Below are positions 6,070 to 12,468 of a DNA stretch of 14,741 bases, piece by piece. Position numbers and translations under genes: made by a program. Each line of letters opens with the position of its first letter. The stretch's first letter is position 1. Source of the stretch: Methanosarcinaceae archaeon UBA470 (GTDB taxonomy: Archaea > Halobacteriota > Methanosarcinia > Methanosarcinales > Methanosarcinaceae); assembly GCA_002508425.1 (NCBI GenBank), contig DAKU01000131.1, forward strand, positions 1 through 14,741, in the 5' to 3' direction. The notes below the pieces were generated by a model, which searched no databases, had not been told where the DNA came from, and saw only the letters and a list, made by a program, of their open reading frames with translations.

Positions 6070-7317
6070 ATGGCAAAACGTGAACCTTCTATTAATACAG
6101 AGAACTTTACAGCAGTACAGCTCATGGAACTTGATTCATGCAGCCGCTGTGGGGAATGTGTGAACTGGTGTCCCACATATGATGCATCCGGTAAGAACCC
6201 CGGCCTTGCACCCAGGGACAAGATCCTCAGATGGAAAGAGTTCATGAACAAGTCCTATGGACTGCGTGCAAGGCTCTTTGGCCCAAAGGAAATATCCGCA
6301 GAAGAGATAGAGCAGTTCAAGAACGATGTATACGGATGCACCACCTGTGGAATGTGTGCAACCGTCTGTGAATCTGCCATAAACACCGTAGAACTGTGGG
6401 AATCCATGCGTGCTAACCTTGTAAAGCGTGGTAACGGTCCATACGGCAAACAGGGTATGTTCCTGAAACTCATCGGAGAATACAAGAACCCATACATGGC
6501 AGACAACAAAGACAGAACTAACTGGTTCCCCAAAGACATAAAGGTCGAAGACAAAGCTGAGGTCCTATACTTCGGCGGATGTACTGCCGAGCTCCGGCAG
6601 AGAAAACTCGCCCTTGCAACTGCCCGTGTGCTCAACAAGCTTGGAATAAAGTTCACAATGCTTGGCGAGGACGAGATATGCTGTGGTTCAGCACTGGTCA
6701 GGACCGGACAGTACTTCATAAATGATACTGCAAAGATAAATGCCCAGAAGAATATAGACAACATCGAAGCAAAGGGTGCAAAAATAGTACTGTATGCATG
6801 TGCAGGATGCTACAGGGCTTCCCTTATAGACTGGCCACGCCTGACAGGTAAGGAACTCCCATTCAAGGTAGTCCATATAACTGAATTCCTTCAGGACCTC
6901 ATCAAGAAAGGAGAGATCAAGTGGGAAAAGTCCATTGACAAGAAGGTCACCTATCACGACCCATGCCACCTTGGCCGTCACGTAGGTGTGTTCGAACCAC
7001 CAAGAGCTGTCCTTGAAGCTATTCCCGGCATCGAGTTTGTGGAGATGGAAAGAATAAAGGAGAACCAGCGTTGCTGTGGAGCAGGAGGCGGTGTGAAAGC
7101 CGGTCTTCCCGACCTTGCACTTGGAGTTGCATCGACCCGTGTAGAAGATGCACTTGCAACAAACGCTGATATCCTGTCAAGCGCTTGCCCGTTCTGTAAG
7201 AGGAACCTCAGTGACGGCAGGGATGCCATCGGTGCAAAGGAACTTGAAGTCGAAGACGTAATTGTGCTTGTGGCAGAAGCTATGGGAATCGACCTGAGTG
7301 ACACTCCCGCAGAGTGA
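6070..7317 (+). CDS. hdrD: Dihydromethanophenazine:CoB-CoM heterodisulfide reductase, catalytic subunit HdrD
   Basis: HdrD reduces the CoM-S-S-CoB heterodisulfide at the cytoplasmic face, regenerating CoM-SH and CoB-SH; with HdrE this is the terminal energy-conserving step of methanogenesis with cytochromes. The 415-residue product has two N-terminal [4Fe-4S] motifs, CSRCGECVNWC (24-34) and CTTCGMCATVC (90-100). Two CCG domains follow: C171, C204-C205, C244/C247, and C299, C335-C336, C373/C376. These correspond to the fused HdrC- and HdrB-like parts expected for HdrD, and none of the CCG cysteines is missing. I start at the ATG at 6070 because GGAGGGG lies 6 nt upstream, overlapping the end of hdrE; this leaves one base between the genes. 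An in-frame ATG at 6046 inside hdrE is less likely. Confidence 0.97.
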   Translation: MAKREPSINTENFTAVQLMELDSCSRCGECVNWCPTYDASGKNPGLAPRDKILRWKEFMNKSYGLRARLFGPKEISAEEIEQFKNDVYGCTTCGMCATVCESAINTVELWESMRANLVKRGNGPYGKQGMFLKLIGEYKNPYMADNKDRTNWFPKDIKVEDKAEVLYFGGCTAELRQRKLALATARVLNKLGIKFTMLGEDEICCGSALVRTGQYFINDTAKINAQKNIDNIEAKGAKIVLYACAGCYRASLIDWPRLTGKELPFKVVHITEFLQDLIKKGEIKWEKSIDKKVTYHDPCHLGRHVGVFEPPRAVLEAIPGIEFVEMERIKENQRCCGAGGGVKAGLPDLALGVASTRVEDALATNADILSSACPFCKRNLSDGRDAIGAKELEVEDVIVLVAEAMGIDLSDTPAE

Positions 7318-7378
7318 AACTCAACATTCTCTCTTTTAAGCACAATGCTTCAGATAAAACCTGCAATAGAGATTAAAA

Positions 7379-8017
7379 ATGCAGATTCCCTATGAAATAT
7401 TGGGAAAGGTATTCATACTACTGGCTATTATTGTCATTGTAGGCATTGGTCTAGCCTTACTGTTGGGTGCTTACAGTTTTAGCCGTCACAAGATACTTTT
7501 TCCAAGTTTCGTACTTTTTATGCTATACCTTTTCTACGGTCCCGCTAAATGGATATGTAGAAGATTCTCTATTCGCGATACTATTGTTGATGAGATCCTT
7601 GTCGAACTAAGAAATGCTCTGATGCTGGAGGAATTCCGGAAAACAAAAGGGCGTAAAGTTGTTTTTCTGCCTCAATGCCTACGCCATCCTGATTGTAAAG
7701 CAAGATGTGATCCAATTGACGGATATTTATGCAAAAAATGTGGTAAGTGCAATATTGGAACTATATGCGAGGCTGCCGATAAATATGGTTTCAAGGTATT
7801 TGTGATTCCAGGCGGCAGTTTTGTAAAGAAGATACTCAAAGCGCACAGGCCCGAAAGCTGCATTGGAGTTGCCTGCTATCCTGAGCTTTCAGAATCCATG
7901 CAAGGAGTTGCAGCCTACATGCCAGTGCAAGGCATTTGTCTGCTTAAAGACGGATGTTTCAACACTGAAGTCAATGTTGAAGAGATCATCCGGAAAATGG
8001 AGGAATCCTGTGTATAG
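7379..8017 (+). CDS. DUF116 family cysteine-rich membrane protein, copy A
   Basis: This 212-residue member of DUF116 is a family of unknown function. Two N-terminal hydrophobic segments (about 8-31 and 40-56) anchor a soluble, cysteine-rich domain. Visible cysteines include C100/C106 (CX5C), C110, C118/C121/C124 in LCKKCGKC, C130, C161, C166 (GVAC), C187 and C193 (KDGCFNTEV). The CX5C, CX2CX2C, C and C set is shared with copy B directly downstream and could bind an Fe-S cluster or zinc; that is inference. It starts 61 bp after hdrD with no clear TATA box between, so cotranscription with hdrED is likely. Only a weak SD (GAGA) precedes the ATG. Its last codons overlap the start of copy B by 8 nt, implying translational coupling. 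Confidence 0.85.
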   Translation: MQIPYEILGKVFILLAIIVIVGIGLALLLGAYSFSRHKILFPSFVLFMLYLFYGPAKWICRRFSIRDTIVDEILVELRNALMLEEFRKTKGRKVVFLPQCLRHPDCKARCDPIDGYLCKKCGKCNIGTICEAADKYGFKVFVIPGGSFVKKILKAHRPESCIGVACYPELSESMQGVAAYMPVQGICLLKDGCFNTEVNVEEIIRKMEESCV

Positions 8018-8654
8018 AATAATAGGTGAGATAGTTTTTGTTCTTATTCTCGCCTCTATTGTGCTTACTGTAGTCGCTCTTATTGTCAGTCGAATGAGCC
8101 TTAATCGTAACGTTTGGCTTGCAGGCTCTTTTGCAGAAATACTTGATTTTTTTTATCTGCCTATTAAGTATTTATTCTACAAGTTCTCTGACCCAAAGAT
8201 ACTCGACAAATGGATGGTTTCCCTGAAGAACATAGCTCATAAAAATGATTTTCAAAAAACGAAAAAACGCATAATTCTGGCACCTCATTGTATGCGTTCT
8301 ATGGATTGTCCTGCACATTCCACAAAAGAAGGAATACAATGCATCTCGTGTGGCAAGTGCATCTATGAAAGGCTTGGCAAGGATGCACAGAAATATGGTT
8401 ATAAATTATACATAATCACAGGTTCTTCTTTTGTCAAGCATATCCTGCGGGATGATACAATAGAAGGTGCCCTCTTGATTGCATGTGATTATGAACTTAT
8501 CAAAGTAATGCAGGCTCTCAAAGGCACAAAAATAGTTACTTATGGCATCTCAATGCTGAATGATGGGTGCTATAATACAGAAGTAGATTATGAAAAAGTA
8601 ATTCGGGCTTTTGAGGATTTTGGCTATGCAGAAACGGTACAATCTGTAATATAA
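8010..8654 (+). CDS. DUF116 family cysteine-rich membrane protein, copy B
   Basis: This 214-residue paralogue of copy A belongs to DUF116, function unknown. A strong N-terminal membrane helix (about 4-28) and a second hydrophobic stretch (44-58) precede the cysteine domain. It has C94/C100 (CX5C), C111/C114/C117 (CISCGKC), C159 (LIAC) and C187 (NDGCYNTEV). It lacks copy A's additional cysteines (C110, C130, C161, C187), so the seven shared ones are the likely functional core. I choose GTG at 8010 as the start because GGAGG lies 6 nt upstream inside copy A, and because upstream residues in this frame translate antisense-looking filler over copy A. The start overlaps copy A's end (GTGTATAG), a classic coupled pair. 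The two proteins could form a heteromer next to HdrDE. Confidence 0.85.
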   Translation: MYRIIGEIVFVLILASIVLTVVALIVSRMSLNRNVWLAGSFAEILDFFYLPIKYLFYKFSDPKILDKWMVSLKNIAHKNDFQKTKKRIILAPHCMRSMDCPAHSTKEGIQCISCGKCIYERLGKDAQKYGYKLYIITGSSFVKHILRDDTIEGALLIACDYELIKVMQALKGTKIVTYGISMLNDGCYNTEVDYEKVIRAFEDFGYAETVQSVI

Positions 8655-8743
8655 GATTTCTGAAACTGCCATCTGCAGCTGTAGACAAAGATTCCTTGAT
8701 TTTTGAAAAAGATAATAATTGAATGTAATAGCCTTGGATAAAT

Positions 8744-8754
8744 ACATATATTTA
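8744..8754 (+). promoter_or_regulatory. TATA-like box of geranylgeranyl reductase gene 1
   Basis: ACATATATTTA lies about 73 nt before the ATG at 8822 and predicts a transcript start near 8776. It gives a separate promoter after the hdrED-DUF116 block. Confidence 0.4.
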
Positions 8755-8821
8755 GCATGAATTCCCTGTCTGGTCTAACTCAATATCTGAATACAGCACA
8801 GAGATTAACTAGGTGAAGAAG

Positions 8822-10009
8822 ATGATTTATGATGTCATAGTTGTCGGGGGTGGGCCAAGTGGTGCAATGGCTGCACAGACATGTGCTGAAAACGGATTAA
8901 ACGTCATATTATTTGAAAAAGAGGCTTTGCCACGTTACAAGACATGTGGTGGAGCAGTTTCTAAAAAAGTGCTTGATTTAATTGGTGGGCTTGATGGGCT
9001 CGAACCTCATTTCAAATTATATGGTGCAAGAACTTTTACTACTAAGCTTGAATCATTAATACATAAATTTGATGACTTATCTATTATTTTAACATTCCGA
9101 GATTCATTTGATTACTTTCTGCTAGAAAAAGCCAGGTCGAAAAATGTACAAATCTGTGAAAATGAAAGAGTAGAAAAAATCGAAAGACACGAAGAATATG
9201 TGGAAGTAACGACTTCTAAATCAAGTTATTTTGCAAAAATATTAATCGGAGCCGATGGGGTTAATGGCCTGGTTGCAAAACAGACCAATTTAAGAAAAAA
9301 TTGGGGAAAAGACAAGTCAGGTATCTGTATTGAAGCAGAGATTCAATTAGATAGTAAAGGCATTGAAGAATATGTTTTTGATCCACAGCTAGTTGATTTT
9401 TATTTCATCGAAAACTGGGGATATGGATGGGTATTTCCAAAAGGAAATGTCTTATCCGTTGGGATAGGTGGAATGCGCGAAAGAGTACCAGATCCCCTGG
9501 GATCTTTTTCAAGTTTCCTACACTTACTTTCAAAGGGTAAAAGTTCAAATCTGGAAAACAACATAATCTCAAAAAAAGCCCATTTAATACCAGCCGGAGG
9601 ATTAGACCGGAATATTTACACTGATCGTGTAATGTTGGTTGGAGATGCAGCTGGTTTTGTCGATCCTTTTATCGGAGAAGGTATTTACTATTCAATCTTA
9701 AGTGGAATAATTGCAGGAAAAGTAGCAATTGAAGCTATAAATGACAACAACTGCTCGCATGAGTACTTAAGCATTTATGAAAAAAGATGTGATCGAGAAT
9801 TCAATAATGATCTGAAGTTTGCTTATAAGTTTGCAAAAATAGCCTATAATAATTTAAGCTTATTCATGTTGTGTTTAAAAGCAGATCATGTATTATATAA
9901 GAATTATTTGCTTGTAGCAAGAGGAGAGTACACGTACAAACAGTATGTTACGATGTCCCTGAAACGTTTCCCTATAACTTTGATGAAAATAGTAAGTAGC
10001 ACTTTTTGA
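8822..10009 (+). CDS. Geranylgeranyl reductase-family flavoprotein, paralogue 1
   Basis: This 395-residue FAD-dependent prenyl reductase is of the archaeal geranylgeranyl reductase family, which saturates the isoprenoid chains of membrane lipids and related prenylated compounds. It shows the N-terminal dinucleotide-binding GGGPSG (9-14), the acidic strand end FEKE (31-34), the RYKTCGGAVS motif with Cys42 (39-47), IGADGVN (142-148), the GYGWVFPKGN substrate-side motif (200-209) and the second FAD motif GDAAGFVDPFIGEGIYY (274-290). Length is normal and all motifs are intact. I start at ATG 8822, since AGGTGA at 8811-8816 is a fitting SD; a GTG at 8813 would add three residues. Codon use is noticeably richer in A/T than in paralogue 2 (10451-11638), which could mean different ages or origins. 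It could act on lipid chains or on the methanophenazine prenyl chain. Confidence 0.9.
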   Translation: MIYDVIVVGGGPSGAMAAQTCAENGLNVILFEKEALPRYKTCGGAVSKKVLDLIGGLDGLEPHFKLYGARTFTTKLESLIHKFDDLSIILTFRDSFDYFLLEKARSKNVQICENERVEKIERHEEYVEVTTSKSSYFAKILIGADGVNGLVAKQTNLRKNWGKDKSGICIEAEIQLDSKGIEEYVFDPQLVDFYFIENWGYGWVFPKGNVLSVGIGGMRERVPDPLGSFSSFLHLLSKGKSSNLENNIISKKAHLIPAGGLDRNIYTDRVMLVGDAAGFVDPFIGEGIYYSILSGIIAGKVAIEAINDNNCSHEYLSIYEKRCDREFNNDLKFAYKFAKIAYNNLSLFMLCLKADHVLYKNYLLVARGEYTYKQYVTMSLKRFPITLMKIVSSTF

Positions 10010-10018
10010 TCAAATTGA

Positions 10019-10221
10019 GCTGGATACTATATCTGTCAGAATGAAGAACTGACCATTGATTTGATCGTTATGACCCTTTCTATAATTTCAAAGGATTAAG
10101 GGCATACAAAAACAAATTTAATCCAATCTGGGAACCAAGATACACAGCCTTACCCAGTAATTTTAAGCAAGTTTCTGCTTTGAAGGATGTTGCACTTTTG
10201 ATATCAGGCGGAGCTAAATAG
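10019..10221 (+). pseudogene. Remnant of an MprF/DUF2156-type (phosphatidylglycerol lysyltransferase-like) gene, C-terminal end
   Basis: The frame at 10072-10221 encodes YNFKGLRAYKNKF, NPIWEPRY, and DVALLISGG before a TAG stop, which matches the characteristic C-terminus of LPG-synthetase/DUF2156 proteins. Upstream in another frame, 10040-10066 encodes NEELTIDLI, matching the earlier KEELSIDLMRY motif of the same family. Joining ...IDLI with RYDP in the other frame requires a one-base frameshift, and the roughly 50 residues normally between RYDP and the YNFKGLR block are missing. No start and no catalytic N-terminal part remain. This is therefore a decayed fragment with an internal deletion, lying between the two reductase paralogues. 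The family identification is from remembered motifs, not a search. Confidence 0.75.
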
Positions 10222-10274
10222 ATATTTTTAAAATAATGCTATATCCATATTATCAACTACATTATTTGGTGCAG

Positions 10275-10299
10275 TTGGATATCTATGATTCGTATCCAA
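10275..10299. repeat. Inverted repeat in the inter-reductase spacer
   Basis: TTGGATA (10275-10281) and TATCCAA (10293-10299) are perfect 7-bp arms around an 11-nt loop. It lies after the MprF-like remnant and before the promoter of the second reductase. It lacks a T-run, so a terminator role is doubtful. The remaining sequence between 10222 and 10450 contains no gene. Confidence 0.4.
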
Positions 10300-10357
10300 G
10301 GTTTTGATAATAACTTGGAAAAAATAGTCATAATCTAGTGCCATCCGATCACCCATA

Positions 10358-10370
10358 GAAAAATATATCT
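10358..10370 (+). promoter_or_regulatory. TATA-like box of geranylgeranyl reductase gene 2
   Basis: The A/T tract AGAAAAATATATC predicts a transcript start near 10391 and a leader of about 60 nt before the ATG at 10451. Confidence 0.4.
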
Positions 10371-10448
10371 ATTGAGAAAGTTCCTTGTAAGATTTAACTT
10401 TTATTCCTTGATAAATTACAAGGGCAATAAATGGGTGAAGATGATGGA

Positions 10449-10469
10449 TTATGATAATAGGTTATGATA
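10449..10469 (+). repeat. 13-bp microduplication over the start codon of reductase 2
   Basis: TTATGATA occurs at 10449-10456 and again at 10462-10469, an offset of 13 bp that is not a multiple of three. The first copy contains the ATG used for the reductase frame. The ATGs closest to the SD (10441 and 10444) instead read an 8-codon frame, MMDYDNRL, that stops at 10465-10467. Confidence 0.65.
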
Positions 10470-11638
10470 TCATAGTTGTCGGTGGTGGACCAGGTGGTGC
10501 AATGGCCGCAAGAACATGTGCTGAAAAAGGACTAAAAGTGCTCCTTCTGGAAAAAGAACAAGTACCACGCTATAAAGCATGTGGGGGAGCTGTGTCCTGG
10601 AAAGCATTACGGATCATCGGGTCTATTGATGAAGTTCAGCCCAAATATACGTGTTATGGGGTTAGGGCTTATTCTCCCACTATGCGACAGTCCTCATACA
10701 AGTTCAAAGAGGCAGTGTTGACACTTGTTTTTCGCAGCTCTTTTGATAATTATCTATTAAAACAGGCACAGGCCAAAGGAGCAGTTATTAATTCCGGTGA
10801 GAAAGTCATCTCAGTGACAATAAACGATGAACTTGTACATGTTGTAACGACAAAAGGGGAGTATACTGCAAAAATTATTATCGGTGCTGACGGTGTAAAC
10901 AGCACTGTTGCCAGAGAAACTGGTCTGAGAAAAAAATGGGAACCAGAAGGATATGGGATATGTATCGAAACGGAGATAGAACTAAGCCCCGGTGATGCAG
11001 AGAAGTGTGTCCTTGACAAAGAACTGATAGAAGCATATTTCCTCAAAAGCAGAGGATATGGATGGGTATTCCCCAAAGGCAATACAATGTCCATTGGTAT
11101 CGGTCTATGGAAACCAAATACTATCAAGCCTGCAAAGGCTTTTGATGATTTCATATCCTTCCTTTCCAGGGAAAGAGGGATAGATCTTGCTGCACACCTC
11201 ACTAAGAAGTTTATACATAGAGTGCCTGTAGGGGGTATTAACAGGCAGACCTACGGGAAAAAAGTGCTCCTTGTGGGAGATGCGGCAGGTTTTGTGGATC
11301 CTTTCCTGGGCGAAGGTATATACTACGCAGTTGCAAGTGGTGTCGCAGCAGGTGAAACAGCTGCTGAAGCAATCTACAATGATATTGATATTTCTTCCTA
11401 TCAGAATAAATGTAATGCATTATTCGACAATGATCTGCACATGGCTTTCAAATTTGGCAATATCTTCCATGAGTATATAGAGAAGATATTCTATCTGTTT
11501 GACAAGGACCCGGAACTTTTCAGAATGTACTTACTTACAGGAAAGGGAGTTTACGGTTACAGGGAATACATTAAAAGATTTAGTTTGAGAATACACATAA
11601 CACTACTTAAAATAATTAGTAGTGCAGTAAGGATTTAA
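10451..11638 (+). CDS. Geranylgeranyl reductase-family flavoprotein, paralogue 2
   Basis: This 395-residue paralogue of the gene at 8822 has the same motifs: GGGPGG (11-16), LEKE (33-36), RYKACGGAVS with Cys44 (40-49), IGADGVN (144-150), GYGWVFPKGN (202-211) and GDAAGFVDPFLGEGIYY (276-292). It should be a FAD-dependent prenyl-chain reductase. Whether the two copies differ in substrate cannot be told from sequence. The only in-frame start is ATG at 10451, because a TGA lies three codons upstream; GGTGA at 10434-10438 is 12 nt away, longer than usual. Ancestrally the start was probably ATGATG at 10441, displaced by a 13-bp duplication. The stop codon is within about 3 bp of the 3' end of the convergent RNase P RNA gene. 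Confidence 0.9.
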   Translation: MIIGYDIIVVGGGPGGAMAARTCAEKGLKVLLLEKEQVPRYKACGGAVSWKALRIIGSIDEVQPKYTCYGVRAYSPTMRQSSYKFKEAVLTLVFRSSFDNYLLKQAQAKGAVINSGEKVISVTINDELVHVVTTKGEYTAKIIIGADGVNSTVARETGLRKKWEPEGYGICIETEIELSPGDAEKCVLDKELIEAYFLKSRGYGWVFPKGNTMSIGIGLWKPNTIKPAKAFDDFISFLSRERGIDLAAHLTKKFIHRVPVGGINRQTYGKKVLLVGDAAGFVDPFLGEGIYYAVASGVAAGETAAEAIYNDIDISSYQNKCNALFDNDLHMAFKFGNIFHEYIEKIFYLFDKDPELFRMYLLTGKGVYGYREYIKRFSLRIHITLLKIISSAVRI

Positions 11639-11640
11639 AG

Positions 11641-11997
11641 GAGTGAGGAGAGTAAGCTCCCTTCTGTTGCTGCAAAGATCTCTTAGTGCATGGCACTAAA
11701 GAGATAGCCTGTGGCATTTGCAGTGCGGCATTCAGCTAAGCGTCGTTAACTTCGGGGACGGTCTGAACACCGTTTATCCCTACTTCTGACTTGCACCCAC
11801 GAGGATTCACCGTTCCATCCACATTCCATACGACCTCAACCTTCCGGTATCATTGCATTGGTATGGGGTGGTATCGTTTCTGTGCCAGAGCCCTGGCTCT
11901 CGCCAGACACCCTTTACAAGTGTTCGTGTGTTCAGATGGTGGGGAGACTTTCCTCAGGCCATTGGCCCGGAAGCCGCCCTTCCTCTCTCCGGTATCC
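11641..11997 (-). ncRNA. rnpB: RNase P RNA (archaeal type)
   Basis: This is the catalytic RNA of RNase P, which removes 5' leaders from pre-tRNAs. In minus-strand order it shows the conserved blocks GAGGAAAGUC (11955-11946), a GGGUGUCUGG hairpin, ACAGAAA (11883-11877), GGGUGCAAG (11798-11790) and, near the 3' end, AACAGAAGGGAGCUUAC (11668-11652). P4 can form, with UCCC pairing to GGGA where the bacterial prototype has CGGG and CCCG. P1 joins GGAGAG (11990-11985) with CUCUCC (11652-11647). A long hairpin of 12-13 bp (11678-11705) lies in the 3' half. Ends are approximate: the 5' end agrees with the TATA box at 12013-12020. Short plus-strand reading frames across this region are not genes. Confidence 0.94.
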
Positions 11998-12012
11998 TAA
12001 AAAGCTACATCA

Positions 12013-12020
12013 GATATAAA
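12013..12020 (-). promoter_or_regulatory. TATA box of the RNase P RNA gene
   Basis: The minus strand reads TTTATATC, centred about 20-27 nt before the expected RNA 5' end (11997-11990). It is the only good TATA match upstream of the RNA. Confidence 0.6.
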
Positions 12021-12111
12021 TCTAATGAAAACCGTCCTGTTCTCAGGTACAATAACAGATGTCCAACCGGGAACTTTCTATTGCCCAGTGATAAGATAAT
12101 AACTAAGTTTG

Positions 12112-12129
12112 TTCACTTAATCAGGTGAA
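12112..12129 (-). terminator. Weak hairpin after the DUF1059 gene
   Basis: TTCAC (12112-12116) and GTGAA (12125-12129) form a 5-bp stem with an 8-nt loop just past the stop codon at 12134. The following minus-strand sequence is A/T-rich. It is a possible but weak terminator. Confidence 0.35.
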
Positions 12130-12133
12130 TAGT

Positions 12134-12340
12134 TCAAAGTTCTTTGACTCCACAACCACAACCACGGGTCAGGAGAAAGTCCATTTTTGCACGTATTTCA
12201 TCCTGATGCATTGTAGACAGAATTTCAAATTCTTCTTTATGCTTTTCTAATATATGGTCCATCATCTTCTTCTTTGCAATTTCACGGTCTTGTTCTATGA
12301 CAATGAAATCATCATTAAAACCCAGATCTCTACATTTCAT
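12134..12340 (-). CDS. DUF1059 family small protein
   Basis: This 68-residue protein has the DUF1059 start pattern KCRDLGFNDDFIV, followed by a charged helical region with DHILEKH, and a Cys-containing tail GCGCG (60-64). Family members are short predicted metal-binding proteins of unknown role. The ATG at 12340 is the only standard start, yet it has no SD. A strong GGAGGG at 12370-12365 lies 24 nt further upstream and is ideally spaced (6 nt) for an in-frame ATA at 12358-12356, which would add MAKLQI. The true start is therefore uncertain. It lies between the RNase P RNA and the chemotaxis receptor, in the same orientation but with separate terminators. Confidence 0.75.
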   Translation of the reverse strand: MKCRDLGFNDDFIVIEQDREIAKKKMMDHILEKHKEEFEILSTMHQDEIRAKMDFLLTRGCGCGVKEL

Positions 12341-12422
12341 TATCTGCAGTTTGGCTATAGTAATCCCTCCTAACTAAAATAAGAATTCATACTAATTAAG
12401 ACTTAAGCAAAAAGAAAAAGTG

Positions 12423-12462
12423 AAATCTCATCCGGGATGATAGAAAAAGCCGGATGAGATTT
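12423..12462 (-). terminator. Strong intrinsic terminator of the chemotaxis receptor gene
   Basis: AAATCTCATCCGG (12423-12435) and CCGGATGAGATTT (12450-12462) form a perfect 13-bp stem with a 14-nt loop. It begins 6 bp after the receptor stop codon in transcription order. On the minus strand it is followed by CACTTTTTCTTTTTG, a T-rich tract. Confidence 0.85.
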
Positions 12463-12468
12463 TAGTCC

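Noticed and set aside
7863..8009. Upstream extension of the second DUF116 reading frame (ATG at 7863)
   Set aside because: It runs through the coding part of the first DUF116 gene in another frame and does not look like the family. GTG at 8010 has a GGAGG SD at ideal spacing.
10010..10450. Possible insertion sequence between the reductases
   Set aside because: No transposase frame, terminal inverted repeats or target duplication; the content is an MprF-like remnant plus promoter.
11791..12128. Short plus-strand reading frames of 69 and 91 codons
   Set aside because: They overlap the RNase P RNA, whose conserved blocks explain the sequence; no SD or protein-like pattern.
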